This document shows positions 62,091-64,000 of a stretch of DNA of 64,000 nt, piece by piece. The stretch's first letter is position 1, and each line of letters begins with the position of its first letter. The position numbers and the translations under genes are program-made. This DNA is from Acanthopleura granulata (Eukaryota > Mollusca > Polyplacophora > Chitonida > Chitonidae), in NCBI GenBank assembly GCA_016165875.1, contig JABBOT010000008.1, forward strand, positions 3,090,794-3,154,793. The letters are read 5' to 3'. The notes under the pieces are model-generated. The model did not search any database. It was not told the origin of the DNA and saw nothing but the letters and a program-made list of their open reading frames with translations.

Positions 62091-62346
62091 AAAGTCCTTA
62101 AAAACAACCTTTGTCTCTTTACAACTCCCCCGAGGTAGTACTGTGTGGCACCGTGTTTGTCTGGCTTCATACGCGCTGCAGCTTCTCACTGAGGCCATCA
62201 ATGATGTTTTTGTGACCAATATTCCGGCATTGCGCGACATTTTACCCATCGGTGCCAAGGAACCAGTTATTCTTGACCCACTCCGGACACAAACATCAGA
62301 CTTGGAATCCTATTTGCCAAAAACAATACAGCTTTTGTTTCTGTAA
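62091..62346 (+). CDS. Candidate terminal exon, lipid-binding-like motif
   Basis: The acceptor GGTCTCCTTTTAG (62078-62090) is good. The frame enters after one base, completing the codon left by the 60668-60791 candidate, and runs 84 codons to TAA at 62344. It contains LLTEAINDVFVTNIPALRDI, then LPIGAKEPVILDPLRTQTSD. 'IPALRD...G.KEPV.LDPL' loosely recalls the PAL...G.PE...P.LDPL pattern of the takeout/juvenile-hormone-binding-type domain (BPI-like fold, secreted lipid binders). That is from memory and not decisive. An inner acceptor at 62181 (CGCTGCAG) is possible. AATAAA occurs at 63301 and 63345. Confidence 0.3.
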
Positions 62347-64000
62347 AACTGTTTATATCAAGCTTTTTCTTGTCAGATATGGGATCCTACGTTACATACT
62401 GACCACTCAGATCTAACATATAGTGTGGTTACTGTGGGCTGACAATTATCCCTGTTCTAACCACGTAGTAAAACCCTCTAGATCGATAGCAAAAGAATAT
62501 AAACTCCGACAATTACTAATATTTATATCACGTCTGGATATGCCTGTGGCGACTGGTGTCGCATTTCCCGGCTGTTTGGTGAGAGTGGTCCTACGTTGAA
62601 AGTTGCGTACCTCAGACGGTGTTGTTCTGAAAGCTGACTTTTAAAGAACATACTATCTTCATTTTAACACGTCACTAGCTCCCCATTTTCGAGTAAGCTA
62701 TCTTTTAGACAACTTACACAAAAAATAACAACATTTAAGGCAATAAGTAGGGAAAACGAAAAATTTACTCAAAACACGATGTTTTCTCTGTGCTAATGTT
62801 GAAGACGGAGTCTTCATAAAGCATCTTGCATTGCATTTTATATCTGTAAATGAATGAACTGTTGTGGAGTGATCATAACGCTTTTTACGTCTATAAGATA
62901 TCATTCCAGTCATGGTAGTTCTGGGTGTATATGGAAGATACCTTACATGAACGTGGCGTCTCTTCGTCTTTATTCATTTTTCACACGCACCTGAATATTT
63001 TCTGTAATAGTGCCATTACATCATAAGTCGCTGACATGACACAATGCATTGGTCTGTAAACTGTGCAGATATAAGAGAGAACGCACCCGCCTCATCCGAG
63101 GAATCTTTATTCTATCACCATTTGAAATGAATGCCGATATTTACTTTTATTAAAAATCCCTCTGGCGCCTGTTTAGTCCGTTCTATTGCTTTGAAATGAG
63201 AAAAAAGAATATTGACTTGCTTCGTAAAAAAGCGGCTTTCCTCTAAATGCCATTCTTCATGTCCTCCAGTTTGAAACGATTCTGTGACCTACTACATGCA
63301 AATAAATGCCATTTCGAAAGCAGTGTGCTCTTTGTCTTCACATTAATAAAATTAAAATTTCGGATCGGTTGATGGAAAGTCATTGCACAGCAGATGTAAT
63401 CATATGAAATCTTAGAAGATACTGATGGAAAGTGTTTATGCGACTAAAATTAGTAACACTTTCTTTTCAATCCATATTCTTAGGTCTGTTTTAGATCATA
63501 GTGCATTACAAAATCCAAAGCTAAGAAAATGAACTTTTTTTCACATGTTTTATTAATGCCTGTTTGCGTAGCAGCCGTTTATCACATTACCAATTTCTTT
63601 CGATTGTCTGCTGCCAGGTTTGAAGCCAACAGTTGTGTTTGACAGGCCTGTAGCTCTAGGCAAGGGCATCCCACTGTATCACTATTTTACTGCTGCTTGA
63701 CAATGTATATGTGCACCAGCTGGACTTTACTCCGTTACTTCAGCTACAGAGACATTATATCCACCTTTATTTGATTTGATTGCAATCACATAAGGATTGG
63801 GACGACTGTGAGGGTGTCGCAAGCTTTGGTTTGAGCCCAGTAAAACCCGCAGTCGTAATGGATTATGTACTTAGAATCAAAGGAAGTGCACGTTGTAAGT
63901 AAAATTTTCCTAAATGGTTGGACAATACTATAGATTTCGGTAAAGAATATTTCCCTAACAACCACTACGCAGTGAAAATGGGCATTTTACAACGCAGCCG
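62347..64000. other. No gene seen; possible 3' untranslated region
   Basis: No further exon is evident. AATAAA occurs at 63301-63306 and 63345-63350, so if the 62.1-62.3 kb exon is terminal, a 3' UTR of about 1 kb would be possible. The rest is AT-rich spacer. Confidence 0.5.

Noticed and set aside
1..64000. Bacterial-type features (operons, ribosome binding sites, CRISPR array, rho-independent terminators)
   Set aside because: Coding density, SINEs, microsatellites and splice-like signals all indicate an animal genome. No direct-repeat/spacer array with CRISPR geometry is present; the tandem arrays have no unique spacers.

Overview
This window looks like intergenic and intronic DNA from a marine invertebrate, most likely a mollusc or another lophotrochozoan. 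There is no operon structure and no long gene. The longest open frames are about 160 codons and mostly what chance predicts. The sequence is AT-rich, with frequent simple repeats, a CA microsatellite, several minisatellites and many degenerate tRNA-derived SINEs. The SINE 3' half is the clearest taxonomic clue: a body ending in an AAATATTCTTGAGTACG-type motif, then CGTAAAACACCAAT and an (AATA)n tail, or the sister form with a CCCAAACAAAC tail. From memory, not from a search, such elements are abundant in molluscan genomes.

Layout. 1-2.7 kb: a truncated SINE tail, a SINE core, a fragment of a dispersed repeat, a near-perfect 5 x 47 bp array and a SINE with an (AAAC)n tail. 3.7-4.2 kb: coding-like but interrupted sequence. 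7.65-7.92 kb: a full-length minus-strand SINE with an imperfect target-site duplication. 9.8-12.4 kb: two short direct tandem duplications, a tRNA-derived SINE, a minus-strand open frame and a second dispersed-repeat copy. 15.9-16.5 kb: a small CpG-rich patch with an NRF1-like motif, a strong splice donor and a following open exon with a good Kozak ATG; this is the best candidate gene start. 19.3-21.6 kb: a 42 bp minisatellite and two SINEs. 27 kb: about 11 copies of a diverged 41 bp minisatellite. 32.1 kb: a CA repeat. 34.5-35 kb: a CRE-rich palindromic segment. 37 kb: a minus-strand SINE. 44.4-45 kb: a degenerate about 55 bp repeat with a higher-order duplication. 46-55.6 kb: tRNA-like fragments, short repeats and a T/G tract ending in G11. 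60.6-62.4 kb: three splice-compatible open segments around a full-length SINE with a clear 9 bp target-site duplication.

I see no rRNA gene, functional tRNA gene, CRISPR array, virus or intact transposase/reverse transcriptase. The exon candidates could belong to one or more long-intron genes on the plus strand (start near 16 kb, further exons near 60.7-62.3 kb), but that is inference. No gene symbol is justified. The best-supported content is repetitive DNA.
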